Source of the DNA: an uncultured Lachnoclostridium sp.
GTDB taxonomy: Bacteria; Bacillota; Clostridia; Lachnospirales; Lachnospiraceae
Reading direction: 5' to 3'
Assembly: GCA_944376715.1 (NCBI GenBank)
Contig: CALWDO010000021.1
Location: 1-42,791 of the forward strand
DNA length: 42,791 bases
The position numbers and the translations under genes were made by a program. Under the pieces are notes generated by a model. That model had not been told where the DNA came from. It saw only the letters and a program-made list of their open reading frames with translations, and made no database searches. Position 1 is the first letter of the stretch. The number at the start of each line of letters is the position of its first letter. Shown here piece by piece: positions 7,276-16,407 of the stretch.

Positions 7276-8901
7276 TTAATCTTTATACCGAACCACGTCC
7301 CACTCATTCAGCTCTGCTGTTTCCGATACAATGATCTCTGTATCTGCGTCCAGAGCGCCTTCCTCAATGGCTGCATAACTGTCATTCTGATCCAGCACCC
7401 GCACATATACCTTTTCCGCAGCCAGTTCTTCTCCCAGAATACCGGAACGTTTTCCCAGCACATAGATATAATCTCTCTGATTCTCATCCTCCCGCAGCGC
7501 TTCCAGAGGAATACAGCACGTATAAGTCTCGCTCTGAACTTCCGCATACATAGTGCCGCTCTCTCCGATACTTCCCGTATTTTCCGGAAGAAAGATCCGG
7601 ATATCATACATCTGGGGCGACGACTCGCTCTGTGCCACATAATCTACTTTCACATCAATCCTGGAAGCATTCCCCAGTTTCAGTTCTACCTCGTCCCCCT
7701 GATTCACATACTGTTTCTGTTCTTCTGTCAGGGAGCCCCCAAACTGCAGCGGGCTGGTCAGGTCCGCATATACGACGGCCGCTCCGTCCGGCGCCGGGTC
7801 GCCCGGACTGACACAGATATCTGTAACCACGCCTTCCGCCTCTGCGTATATTTTTCCTTCTGTTTCCAGAATCTTCTCATAACGTTCCAGTGATGTCTGT
7901 GCGCTTTCCAGCTCCAGGCGGGTTACTTCCAGACTGCTGTCCGCGGCGGGGGCTGCAGCCGCGTCTTCCACCTTTCGTCCCGCCTCCTGCAGAGTATTCT
8001 CTCTGGACTGCTCTGCGTCTTCCGCTGCCCGCTGTGCGCTCGCCGCAGATGATTCCAGGCTGCTCTGCTGCTCCCGCCAGGCTTCCAGGGCGCTGTCTTC
8101 CGCTGAGAAATCAGGCTTTTCCACAGGATTGTCCGACAGCGTCTTCCACGCCGCCTGTGCAGTGTGGAAAGCAGCCTGTGCCTCCGCCGCCTTCTGGCGC
8201 GCCGCTTCCAGCTCTGCCTCTGCCTGCTGGCCCTCCAGCTGCTTCACTTCTTCCTCTGCTGCGTTCCATGCAGCTTCCGCCTCCTCCATGGCCTGCTTCG
8301 CCTGAGCTTCTTTCGCCGCCCACTCCTCATATGCAGTCTGCTGCGCCTGACGGTCCTCCTGGGACGTCACCTGAGGGCGGCTGTTCCGGTGCTCTTCCAG
8401 CGCGTCTTCCGCCGCGTCCAGATCATCCTGCGCCCGCGCTACGTTCTGATCCGCCTGCTCCCTGGCAGCGGTATAATCCTGATCCGCTCTGGCGCTCTCC
8501 TGCTGACGCAGGGCTTCTTCCCTGCTCTGGTTCTGCTCCAGCGCCTGTATCTGAAGCTCCAGTTTCTTTACCGCCAGCCTCTGCTCCTGAACTGTCTCCT
8601 CCAGTTCCTCCGTATCCAAGTCAAAAAGGAGCGTCCCCTCTTCTACCCGCTCTCCTATCTGTACATAAACCGTGCGGACCCGCAGGCCGGGCAGCGTATG
8701 AACCGCATATTCCTGCCCTTCCCGGACGATCCCCGACGCCTCCACCTGATGAGCCAGGGACATACGCCGCGGCGTCTCTGTCTCTACCTGCGTCAGGCCG
8801 GAGGCATAGACCGCTCTGGAGACCAGCGTTCCTAAGAACATCAGGACAAAAAAGCCGCCAAATGCCGCCAGTATCTTCTTTTGTTTTTTCCAAAGCTCCA
8901 T
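7276..8901 (-). CDS. HlyD-like membrane fusion / adaptor protein with long coiled coil
   Basis: A 541-residue protein with an N-terminal membrane anchor (about residues 8-32) and a split lipoyl/biotinyl-like domain whose first half is at about 45-95. A long Ala/Gln/Glu-rich coiled coil follows (about 95-345). The second lipoyl half comes next (GKIYAEAEGVVTDICVSPGDPAPDG), then a beta-barrel region and a C-terminal domain. This is the layout of HlyD/MFP adaptors, which in Gram-positives usually partner MacB-type export permeases. Here it is the last gene of an operon with MalF/MalG-type import permeases; the upstream stop is 4 bp away and its AAGGAG is the ribosome binding site. Its role with these permeases is unknown. 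No terminator is visible before cstA. Confidence 0.85.
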   Translation of the reverse strand: MELWKKQKKILAAFGGFFVLMFLGTLVSRAVYASGLTQVETETPRRMSLAHQVEASGIVREGQEYAVHTLPGLRVRTVYVQIGERVEEGTLLFDLDTEELEETVQEQRLAVKKLELQIQALEQNQSREEALRQQESARADQDYTAAREQADQNVARAQDDLDAAEDALEEHRNSRPQVTSQEDRQAQQTAYEEWAAKEAQAKQAMEEAEAAWNAAEEEVKQLEGQQAEAELEAARQKAAEAQAAFHTAQAAWKTLSDNPVEKPDFSAEDSALEAWREQQSSLESSAASAQRAAEDAEQSRENTLQEAGRKVEDAAAAPAADSSLEVTRLELESAQTSLERYEKILETEGKIYAEAEGVVTDICVSPGDPAPDGAAVVYADLTSPLQFGGSLTEEQKQYVNQGDEVELKLGNASRIDVKVDYVAQSESSPQMYDIRIFLPENTGSIGESGTMYAEVQSETYTCCIPLEALREDENQRDYIYVLGKRSGILGEELAAEKVYVRVLDQNDSYAAIEEGALDADTEIIVSETAELNEWDVVRYKD

Positions 8902-8905
8902 CTTT

Positions 8906-9763
8906 TTACTCCTTCAATGCGGACGCGGCAATTCCCCGTTCCAGATAGTCTCTTCCCAGAAGAAATACAAACAGAGCCGGTATCAATGTGATGACGGACG
9001 CCACAAACGCATATCCCGCCTGGTCCAGACTGATCTCCGGCAAATACAAAGATAACGGCCATAGAGACTGGTCTTTCAGAAATGCCAGCGGCTGCTCTAT
9101 CAGATTCCAGCACTCCAGGAATCCCAATACTGCCGACGACAGGATCCCGCCTGAAGCCAGCGGTATTCCTACGCGCCGGAATATCTGCCACTCTCCCGCT
9201 CCGTCCACTCTCGCCGCTTCCAGAAGCTCTTTCGGTATCCCGCAGAAGCTCCGGTAAATCAAAAAGACCGGAAATGTAGAGAATACAGCCGGAAGGATCA
9301 CGGCGCCGTGCGTATTCATCAGATGAAGTCCGTTCAATACCAGATAGCTGGACAGCATTGTGACTTGAAAAGGCATCAGCATCAGTACCAGATATACCGT
9401 AAAAAGCAGCCTTCGGCAGGGAAACGGATATACGGCGAAGGCCCATGCCGCCGGTACTGCCGCCAGAAGTTGTCCCGCCAGGATGAGCGCTGTGATTTTC
9501 ACGGAATTCCAGAACACGACGTAAAACTGCGGTGTAAAAAGCAGTACATTTTCATAATGGGAAAAGGTGGGGTAATCCGGCATCCATTTCCAGTATACAA
9601 ATCCTTTCGCCGCGTCCGATAAAGGCGCCAGATACTGGTTCAGTTCGTACCGGCTGGTCACAGATCCGGTAAGCAGAAAAAGAACCGGTGTGCAGAAAAA
9701 AATCCCTAATGCCGTCAAAAACACAAACAGCGCCGCGCGCCTTATTCTTTTCCAGACTGCCAT
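8906..9763 (-). CDS. Carbohydrate-type ABC permease (MalG family)
   Basis: A 285-residue inner-membrane permease with six predicted helices and the cytoplasmic EAA loop (EAARVDGAGEWQIFRRVGIP, about residues 183-202) that docks to an ABC ATPase. It has the typical MalG-type length and the opening segment with a large extracytoplasmic loop before helix 2. The ATG start has AAGGAGG upstream. It is the third gene of the operon after the binding protein and the MalF-type permease and overlaps neither neighbour (gaps 4 and 9 bp). No ATPase is encoded here, so it must share a housekeeping ATPase of the MsmK type if it transports in the usual way. Confidence 0.9.
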   Translation of the reverse strand: MAVWKRIRRAALFVFLTALGIFFCTPVLFLLTGSVTSRYELNQYLAPLSDAAKGFVYWKWMPDYPTFSHYENVLLFTPQFYVVFWNSVKITALILAGQLLAAVPAAWAFAVYPFPCRRLLFTVYLVLMLMPFQVTMLSSYLVLNGLHLMNTHGAVILPAVFSTFPVFLIYRSFCGIPKELLEAARVDGAGEWQIFRRVGIPLASGGILSSAVLGFLECWNLIEQPLAFLKDQSLWPLSLYLPEISLDQAGYAFVASVITLIPALFVFLLGRDYLERGIAASALKE

Positions 9764-9772
9764 AGTTCCTCC

Positions 9773-10624
9773 TTATTGTCCGGGATCCGGATCCCAGAAT
9801 TTTCCCAGCAGTAAGATTACTGCCAGCAGCACGCCCCCGATGCAGACGGCTGCCGCCGCCATCTTGTCCAGATCCAGATTTACAAACCAGTTATTAAACA
9901 GATGCTGAAGCAGGTACATACTCTCATGGGGATAAGATCCCGCCACCAGATATGCCTCCCGGAAAACCTTAAAAGAATTTAAAAAGGAAAGCACTGTGAT
10001 CGTATAGAGCATACCCTTCAGGTTCGGAAAGAGGATTTTCCAGAAACACTGCCGTTCGCTGGCGCCGTCCAGCCGCGCCGCTTCCAACATTTCCTGGGGA
10101 ACCGCCAGAATTCCGGCCAGCCAGAGCACTACCGTATACCCGAGATTTTTCCACAGATAACTGAATACCAGTACCCAGAAAGCCGCTCCTGTACCCATAT
10201 AATCGATCCCGCCTCCCTCCGGCAGCAGATGAAACATAGAAAGCGCGCCGTTCAGGAATCCTCCTTCCGAAAAGATCATTTTCCATACCAGCACTACGGT
10301 AGCCGCAGGAACCGCCATAGGAAAGAGGAACAGAGACTTCAGCCACTGTCCCTGACAAAATTTGCTGATCTGTACCGCCAGAAAAAGGCCGGTTCCGATC
10401 AGCAGCGGCAGACAGACCAGCGTGAACCGGACCGTATTTTTTACCGCCAGCTGAAACGCCTGATTTTGAAATACTGTCAGATAATTTTCCACTCCGTTCC
10501 ATTCCCCGGTTACGGCGGTCAGAAACGACCGCCGTACCACATCCAGGAATGGCAGCAGGCAGAATACCGTGACGCCCAGAAGGCTCGGAATGAGAAACAA
10601 GATCCAGGCATGTTTCCTGTTCAC
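9773..10624 (-). CDS. Carbohydrate-type ABC permease (MalF family)
   Basis: A 283-residue permease with an N-terminal helix (AWILFLIPSLLGVTVFCLLPF) and the EAA loop EAARLDGASERQCFWKILFP at about residues 189-208, partner of the MalG-type gene that follows. The start is GTG at 10624, supported by AGGAGG at 10634-10639 with 9-nt spacing; this ribosome binding site overlaps the stop codon of the upstream binding protein, so translation is probably coupled. The two permeases would form the heterodimeric channel of a CUT1-type importer. Confidence 0.9.
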   Translation of the reverse strand: MNRKHAWILFLIPSLLGVTVFCLLPFLDVVRRSFLTAVTGEWNGVENYLTVFQNQAFQLAVKNTVRFTLVCLPLLIGTGLFLAVQISKFCQGQWLKSLFLFPMAVPAATVVLVWKMIFSEGGFLNGALSMFHLLPEGGGIDYMGTGAAFWVLVFSYLWKNLGYTVVLWLAGILAVPQEMLEAARLDGASERQCFWKILFPNLKGMLYTITVLSFLNSFKVFREAYLVAGSYPHESMYLLQHLFNNWFVNLDLDKMAAAAVCIGGVLLAVILLLGKFWDPDPGQ

Positions 10625-10637
10625 CTTTAACTGCCTC

Positions 10638-12929
10638 CTATTCTGCCAGATAGATGGCCGCCTTGCGGCAGATCTCGCTCACTGCGTCTTCCACGCTCAT
10701 CTCTCCGTTCAAAGCGTCCGGCCCCGCCTCATAGACTGCCTGCTCCAGCGCGGAATCTCCTGTACAGGGCGTATCCGCAGCCGCAGCAATCTCTTTCAAC
10801 CTCTGAAAATCTTCCTCCGAAGCCCATACAAGATCCAGACTGAACAACTCTCCGGAATCTCCGGACACCGCGATACCCGACATTTCCTGACCCGCAGGCG
10901 CCGCAGCCATCCGGTCAAAGGATGCCGCGTTCACCGGGAATCCTCCCGGCAGCTCCAGATCCTGCAGCTGGGCAGAAAACAGGAAACAGAAAAATTCCTG
11001 TGCCAGTTCCCTGTCCGCCGCTCCTTCTGTGATACTTACCTGTGCCACAGGCAAAAATCCATTCTGTATCTGACCATTCCAGGCTCCATATGCCAGGTTG
11101 TCCTCCTGTCCTGCTACGGTGCTGATCAGGTTAAAGTCCGAAGACATGCCGCTCACGCTCCCGACTGCCAGCGCCTGCTGTCCCATCGCCACATCCAGCG
11201 CACCCGCGGAGGCATTCGCGTAATAATGTCCCTCTCCAGAGACGTCCGTACTCCAAGCTTCCCGATAATTCTGCACATACTCCTCCAGTTCTTCTGCAGA
11301 AAATCCTGCAGTTTCTGTCTGATAAATTCGCCTGGCCTGGGTGAGAAATTCTGTCAGGGCTTCCTCGTCCACCGCTCCGTTTTCATCTGTCCAGGCCGGC
11401 GAAGAGACAAGGCCCAGGGTATACAGTACCTCTTCCTCCGTCATGAATCCCAGGATCGATCCCTCGGGATGTTCCTGCCTCAGGTTTTCCTGCACGTCGG
11501 CCAAAGTTTCCAGATTTGTCACCTGATTTACCGCATCTGTGTCTCCCAGCATCATGGGCAGCCGGAAACGCAGCGGGAGACTGTAAATTTCCCCGTCCTC
11601 CCGGAACGCGTCCACGATATTGGACAACAGGGCTGATTCTCCGGTCATGCCGTCCACCAGTCCGCTCACGTCTGCCAGAACTCCCTTCTGGCGGTACGAC
11701 GACTCGGGAAGACCGTCCAGCACCAGCAGATCCGGACCGTTTCCGGACAGAATCTCTGTATTTAAGTTCCGGATGGCGTCCTCTTCCGTCACCCCGTCCG
11801 AGCCGGACATTCCCACTTCATATCTCACATAGACTTCCGGATGCTCCCGCTGGAACAGGCTGACCGCCTGCCGCACGGTATAATCCTCTGTCAGACTGTA
11901 GATGCGTATCTCTTCTTCCGGCACCGTGGGAATCGTCTCGTCGTATACATAACGGCAGAGCTTTGTCCCCGGATACAGGACCGCAAATTCATCGTCCGCC
12001 AGCGCCGCCAGACCGCCTTTTCCCATCTGGGGATCTCCCAGAGAAGTAAGGTTTCCATCAATCACCTGTTCCATGGCGGCGCCTCCGATCACGTGACGGT
12101 AAAGCCCCTTATTAAAAGCCACATAGATCACATCAGCCTGCTCTCCCTGTACCGCCAGCACGGCATAATTGTCCGTCTCTGTTCCCAATCCCATAGAAAC
12201 AGTTCCATCGTCCATGATAAAATCGTTCAGTATCTTGTCTTCTTCCTGAGTACCGTTTTCCAGATCGTACAGGCTGACCCCTTCCGATGAAAACGCGATC
12301 AGATACCTGTCCGTAAAGCCCAGCGAATCCACCAGTCCACCGGTATCCATCAACTCTTCCGGCGAACCGTCAGTCTCGTCGATCCGGTAAACCTTCCCGT
12401 CCAGTCCGCACCCGTACAGACGGCTGTCAGTCCCGAACCACAGGCTGTATATCTCATATTCCATCCGTGGAATCTCCAGGTCTGACGCGTTTCCTTCCGC
12501 GTCCGCATACAGATAAGCAAAACTAAGATCCCCTTCTGTATTCTCTGCCGCCGCATCATCTATATAGACAGCCGCCGCGGCTCCGGACGGCGCCAGCGCC
12601 AGATCGGCAATATACGTCTGATTCTGCTGAAGCTCCTGCAGCCATGACGCGTCCCTTTTCTCCCAGGTACCGCCTCCGTCCGAAGAGACGGACAGCCCGC
12701 TGTTCTGACCCAAAATCGCCAGGCCGCCGCCGTCCAGCGCCTGCATGGCAGTCTGATAATCCTGATCCCCGCCTTCGGGCAGGCTCATATCTTCCTCCAG
12801 GTACCGCCCCATGCTTTTCTGACCATCCGTACCTCCGCTTTCTCCATTCTGGTCTGTATCTCCGCCCTGTGAGCCGCAGCCTCCCAGCAGCGCCGCCGCC
12901 AGCAGCAGCCATATCCACGTTCTTTTCAT
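10638..12929 (-). CDS. Lipoprotein: beta-propeller-like region fused to family 1 solute-binding domain
   Basis: A 763-residue lipoprotein with lipobox LLGGC (Cys18). Residues about 45-340 form repeated short strand units and include an Asp-box (SSDGGGTW at about 84-91, the S-x-D-x-G-x-T-W pattern), as in sialidase/sortilin-type propellers. From about 345 the protein resembles an extracellular solute-binding protein family 1: TVRQAVSLFQREHPEVYVRYE, then NTEILSGNGPDLLVLDG and a C-terminal part with a conserved FFCFLFS. Usual binding proteins are 400-450 residues, so the N-terminal half is an extra domain. It is the first gene of the permease/adaptor operon and is divergent from the two-component system. 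The ligand is unknown; the propeller may present or sense a polymer or protein. Confidence 0.8.
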   Translation of the reverse strand: MKRTWIWLLLAAALLGGCGSQGGDTDQNGESGGTDGQKSMGRYLEEDMSLPEGGDQDYQTAMQALDGGGLAILGQNSGLSVSSDGGGTWEKRDASWLQELQQNQTYIADLALAPSGAAAAVYIDDAAAENTEGDLSFAYLYADAEGNASDLEIPRMEYEIYSLWFGTDSRLYGCGLDGKVYRIDETDGSPEELMDTGGLVDSLGFTDRYLIAFSSEGVSLYDLENGTQEEDKILNDFIMDDGTVSMGLGTETDNYAVLAVQGEQADVIYVAFNKGLYRHVIGGAAMEQVIDGNLTSLGDPQMGKGGLAALADDEFAVLYPGTKLCRYVYDETIPTVPEEEIRIYSLTEDYTVRQAVSLFQREHPEVYVRYEVGMSGSDGVTEEDAIRNLNTEILSGNGPDLLVLDGLPESSYRQKGVLADVSGLVDGMTGESALLSNIVDAFREDGEIYSLPLRFRLPMMLGDTDAVNQVTNLETLADVQENLRQEHPEGSILGFMTEEEVLYTLGLVSSPAWTDENGAVDEEALTEFLTQARRIYQTETAGFSAEELEEYVQNYREAWSTDVSGEGHYYANASAGALDVAMGQQALAVGSVSGMSSDFNLISTVAGQEDNLAYGAWNGQIQNGFLPVAQVSITEGAADRELAQEFFCFLFSAQLQDLELPGGFPVNAASFDRMAAAPAGQEMSGIAVSGDSGELFSLDLVWASEEDFQRLKEIAAAADTPCTGDSALEQAVYEAGPDALNGEMSVEDAVSEICRKAAIYLAE

Positions 12930-12988
12930 GTTTTCCTCCTGTCCATATATGATTTCTTCCTGATTCTGATATGATCTTACCAGTGCTT

Positions 12989-13006
12989 TCTCTAAATAAT
13001 CTCTAA
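12989..13006. promoter_or_regulatory. Direct repeat, likely response-regulator binding site
   Basis: TCTCTAA occurs at 12989-12995 and again at 13000-13006, an 11-bp period typical of OmpR-family response regulators binding head to tail. The repeats lie 4 bp upstream of the -35 box of the regulator gene. On the other strand they occupy the -35 position of a weak -10-like CATATC (12968-12973) for the lipoprotein operon, so one site could control both directions. Confidence 0.6.
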
Positions 13007-13010
13007 GAAA

Positions 13011-13040
13011 TTGACACCCGGAATTTTACCATGCTATAAT
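13011..13040 (+). promoter_or_regulatory. Promoter of the two-component system
   Basis: TTGACA (13011-13016) and TATAAT (13035-13040) with 18-nt spacing, plus an extended -10 TGC, 51 bp before the response regulator start. Confidence 0.85.
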
Positions 13041-13090
13041 GCGGGCAGCAAGGCGGTCTTTGGACCGTACAAAGATTTGAAGGTGACATT

Positions 13091-13765
13091 ATGAGACTTC
13101 TGTTGGTGGAAGATGACGAAAAACTGAATCAATCCCTGGCCTTTCAGTTGGAAAAGGAGGGGTTTCAGGTAGACTCCTGCATGGACGGAGAAGAAGCGCT
13201 GTACTACGCAGAGCAGGACATCCATGATCTGATCCTCTTGGACCGCATGCTTCCGCGCATCAGCGGCATGGAGGTACTCCGCCGGATACGGCGCTCCCGC
13301 CGTCAGGTCCCTGTCATCCTGATCACTGCCCTGGGCGAATTGGACGACAAAGTTACCGGGCTGGATTCCGGCGCGGACGACTATCTGGTCAAACCTTTTG
13401 CCTTTGAAGAACTGATGGCCCGGATCCGCTGCATTACCCGGCGTCCCCGGAAAATGGCCTTTGGCGAGGCAGTCTCCTGCGGAGATCTGTCTTATGATGT
13501 TTCCGAGAACCGGCTGAACGGCCCGCAGGGAAACTGCAGTCTGTCCAAACGGGAAGGCATGCTGCTGGAGACGTTCCTGCGAAATCCATCCCAGACCCTT
13601 TCCCGCCCCCAGCTGCTCACAAAGGTGTGGGGACCGGACAGCGACGTGGAAGACGGCAATCTGGACAATTACATTCATTTTCTGCGCCGCAGGCTGCAGG
13701 CCGTGGGCAGTTCCCTGAAAATCCAGACGGTACGGGGCGTAGGATACCGCCTCCAGCAGCCGTAA
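13091..13765 (+). CDS. OmpR-family response regulator
   Basis: A 224-residue two-domain regulator. The receiver domain has the acidic pair D8/D9, phosphoacceptor D51 (LILLDRMLP), T79 and K101 (LVKPF). The C-terminal winged helix (about 130-222) carries SKREGMLLETFL, the recognition region and the wing VRGVGYRL. The ATG is preceded by GAAGGTGA. It is co-transcribed with the kinase 31 bp downstream and probably binds the TCTCTAA repeats in front of its own promoter and the divergent transport operon. Confidence 0.95.
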   Translation: MRLLLVEDDEKLNQSLAFQLEKEGFQVDSCMDGEEALYYAEQDIHDLILLDRMLPRISGMEVLRRIRRSRRQVPVILITALGELDDKVTGLDSGADDYLVKPFAFEELMARIRCITRRPRKMAFGEAVSCGDLSYDVSENRLNGPQGNCSLSKREGMLLETFLRNPSQTLSRPQLLTKVWGPDSDVEDGNLDNYIHFLRRRLQAVGSSLKIQTVRGVGYRLQQP

Positions 13766-13796
13766 ACCACATACTTACTTTCAAAGGGAGGTTTCC

Positions 13797-15074
13797 ATGT
13801 TCCGGAAAGTCCATATCCGCCTGTCCCTTCTTTGCGCCGGGATCACGGTTTTTATCCTTCTTGCCATGTCCTTCGGCTATCTGTATATTTCAGAGCAGGG
13901 GCTTCGCAGCAACCATTTTATCTCTTTTCAGAACGATATGAATACCGTGCTCTCCAATCTGGAACAGCAGACAGAGATTACCTACGAGTGGCTGACCCGG
14001 ATTGAGGACGGCGGAAAATACCAGATCCGTATCCTGGACAACGGCGTTCCCCTTCATTTCAGCCTGTCGGACTCCGAAGAGGAACGACTGCTTTTTGAAC
14101 GGGCATGGGAGATCTGTACAGAAGATTATCCGCTGGCAGAAGCAGCCGAATCCTATGGCGTCCGCCATGTGGAATTTTCCTTTTCGTCCAATCAGAACAG
14201 GCGGAATGATTACTATGCCTGTGCCGCCCTGTCCGACCGGCACGGCGCCGAACTCCAGATCCTGATCCTTTCTTCTCTGGCTCCTCTGGAACAGCAGATC
14301 CAGAACCAGCGTATCCTGTTCCTCCTGCTGGATGTATTAGCCGTCGCCGCATTGTCTCTTTTTTCCTGGTATTTTACAAAACGGCTTTTAATGCCATTGG
14401 AAGAAAGCCGCATACGGCAGGAACAGTTCGTCGCTTCTGCCTCCCACGAGCTGCGTACTCCTCTGGCTGCCATACTGTCCTGCGCGTCCGCGTCGGAGCA
14501 TGCTCTTGGAGAAGACCGACGTCAGTTTCTGAACGCGATCCAGTCTGAAGGAAAACGCATGTCCCGGCTGATCGACGACATGCTCCTGCTGGCGAAAGCA
14601 GATCAGCAGAACTGGAACATCCGGAAAAAGGAGACGGAAACAGATACCCTTCTCCTGGACGTCTATGAAGCCTATGAACCTCTGGCCCGGGAAAAATCCA
14701 TCCGGCTTTCCATCCAGCTTCCGGAGACGGCTCTTCCCCCCTGTCTCTGCGATCCGGAACGGATCCGGCAGATCCTGGGTATCCTGATCCACAATGCGGT
14801 CAGCTACACTCCTTCCGGCGGGCAGATCCGGCTTATCCTCTCCGGAGACGGACATCATACACGCTTTGCCGTAACAGACAGCGGCATCGGGATACCCGAT
14901 GCCGAGAAAAAACGGATTTTTGAACGGTTTTACCGTGCGGATCAGTCCCGCAGCGAGAAAGGTCACTTTGGACTGGGACTCTCCATTGCCGCCCAGATCC
15001 TGAAAGCCCACGGCGGCAGACTCACAGTGGAGGATACGCCGGGCGGAGGAAGTACTTTTACTCTGATTTTATAA
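13797..15074 (+). CDS. Sensor histidine kinase
   Basis: A 425-residue kinase. Transmembrane segment 1 is at about residues 9-31, followed by an extracytoplasmic sensor region of about 140 residues with no family I recognise, and transmembrane segment 2 at about 172-193. The HisKA dimerisation domain has H217 in ASHELRTP. The ATPase domain has an N box (HNAVSYTP), G1 box (DSGIGIPD), F box (FERFYRAD) and G2 box (GLGLSIA). AGGGAGG lies upstream of the start. It partners the response regulator just before it; the stimulus is unknown but may be the ligand of the divergent propeller lipoprotein. Its stop is only 7 bp from the stop of the convergent membrane gene, with no clear terminator between. 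Confidence 0.95.
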   Translation: MFRKVHIRLSLLCAGITVFILLAMSFGYLYISEQGLRSNHFISFQNDMNTVLSNLEQQTEITYEWLTRIEDGGKYQIRILDNGVPLHFSLSDSEEERLLFERAWEICTEDYPLAEAAESYGVRHVEFSFSSNQNRRNDYYACAALSDRHGAELQILILSSLAPLEQQIQNQRILFLLLDVLAVAALSLFSWYFTKRLLMPLEESRIRQEQFVASASHELRTPLAAILSCASASEHALGEDRRQFLNAIQSEGKRMSRLIDDMLLLAKADQQNWNIRKKETETDTLLLDVYEAYEPLAREKSIRLSIQLPETALPPCLCDPERIRQILGILIHNAVSYTPSGGQIRLILSGDGHHTRFAVTDSGIGIPDAEKKRIFERFYRADQSRSEKGHFGLGLSIAAQILKAHGGRLTVEDTPGGGSTFTLIL

Positions 15075-15081
15075 ATCGCTT

Positions 15082-16407
15082 TTACTGTATCAGCCCCATA
15101 TTTCTCGCCCAGATGTTGTAAGCCTGCACACAGTCCTCCACCGGTACCACGCAGAGCAGCACAAACAATACCGCGCCGGTCATGATACAGATCTTCGCCA
15201 CAGGAAAAACCTTCCACTGGCGCAGGATCAGAGCCGCATACACGACCGTCATCCAGATCATGAACGTCTGCGGCAAAATCCGGTTCACGGTCAGTCCATA
15301 CACGTCTATATACATTGCCAGCTTGCTCATGGCCGTGGCAATAAGCAGCAGCGTCAGTACCGACAATATCATATTCAGAATGCACAGCCCCTTGTTCTCT
15401 TTCATCCGGTGCTCCGAAAAAAGCGACGCGCACAGGAGAAAGAACAAATTGAAGAATGAGATCGCGCACAGTTCGAAAAATCCCCTTCTCGCATATTCCG
15501 CGTACGTAAAGCCTTCCGGCCGGATCCCTGCGAACGCCGAAAATAAATATTCCGCCTGAAGCCAGATAAAGATCACATAGACCAGACACAAAATCCCCAG
15601 CGCCGTATAAAATGCCGCATCCGGAAGCAGCCTCGCTTTCTCTCCGGCCGCCATTACCTTTTCGCGGTCAATCCGGTCCGTATAACGGCCCTTGATACTG
15701 CCGTAAACCAGTCCGAACAGATACGCTGATACAGGAAGGGAAAACAAGATCCGTATCAGAGTCACCAGAAAATGTTCTGACAGATAAATCCCCAAATTGC
15801 CGAGTATCGCTTCGAATCTGGCGTCCGCGCTGGACAAAAGCGGCAGAACAATCATCAGTACCGGAATAACCAGAAGCAGTCCGCAGCCGATGCCGGCCGC
15901 ATACCGCAGTCGGCTCCCGGTTCCGGCTGCCCCCGCTTTTTCCTCCGGAACCTCTCCTTTTATTTCTCCCGTACCGGTACCAGATCTCCCGCCTTCCAGC
16001 AGAACCCGCAGCTGACAGCCAAAATTGGAAAACGGCACGAAGACGCCTGCATTCCACAGATCAAAGAATATCCAGGAAGAAGTCTTTCCCTCTTCCAGAA
16101 GTCTGCCCGATGCCGTCAGTGTCCAATAGGCCGCCGCCGCAATCAGAGCTAACACCTGCAGTCCCGGCATGATGCTCCAGAATGCTCCCGGCACGCCGAT
16201 CCCCACAACCACGCACGCCCAAAACACGCTCTCCGTAGTCAGTTTTTTTCCCTTTTCCAGATTATACGCCAGCACCGCCGCCACATAGAAAACAGTAAAT
16301 ACGGCCAGATTTCTTCCAAAATATCCCGCGGAAAAGGTATAGATAAATCCATATCCGAGCAGCAGATAAATCAGCGCAAAGATACGGTCTTTGTTGTCCG
16401 TATTCAT
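15082..16407 (-). CDS. DUF4153/DUF4173-type polytopic membrane protein
   Basis: A 441-residue protein with roughly ten to twelve hydrophobic segments and a cytoplasmic-looking Gly/Glu-rich linker (about residues 140-165). The segment AEYLFSAFAGIRPEGFTYAE and the following YARRGFFELCA fit the DUF4153/DUF4173 group of Firmicute membrane proteins, of unknown function. Its ATG overlaps the stop of the upstream HTH gene (ATGA at 16404-16407), so it is the third gene of a DUF2975-HTH-membrane protein operon. I am sure of the membrane nature, less sure of the exact family. Confidence 0.75.
   Translation of the reverse strand: MNTDNKDRIFALIYLLLGYGFIYTFSAGYFGRNLAVFTVFYVAAVLAYNLEKGKKLTTESVFWACVVVGIGVPGAFWSIMPGLQVLALIAAAAYWTLTASGRLLEEGKTSSWIFFDLWNAGVFVPFSNFGCQLRVLLEGGRSGTGTGEIKGEVPEEKAGAAGTGSRLRYAAGIGCGLLLVIPVLMIVLPLLSSADARFEAILGNLGIYLSEHFLVTLIRILFSLPVSAYLFGLVYGSIKGRYTDRIDREKVMAAGEKARLLPDAAFYTALGILCLVYVIFIWLQAEYLFSAFAGIRPEGFTYAEYARRGFFELCAISFFNLFFLLCASLFSEHRMKENKGLCILNMILSVLTLLLIATAMSKLAMYIDVYGLTVNRILPQTFMIWMTVVYAALILRQWKVFPVAKICIMTGAVLFVLLCVVPVEDCVQAYNIWARNMGLIQ

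Noticed and set aside
7890-8948. Pro/Ala/Ser-rich plus-strand frame
   Set aside because: Antisense artefact of the Glu/Gln/Ala-rich coiled coil of the HlyD-like gene.
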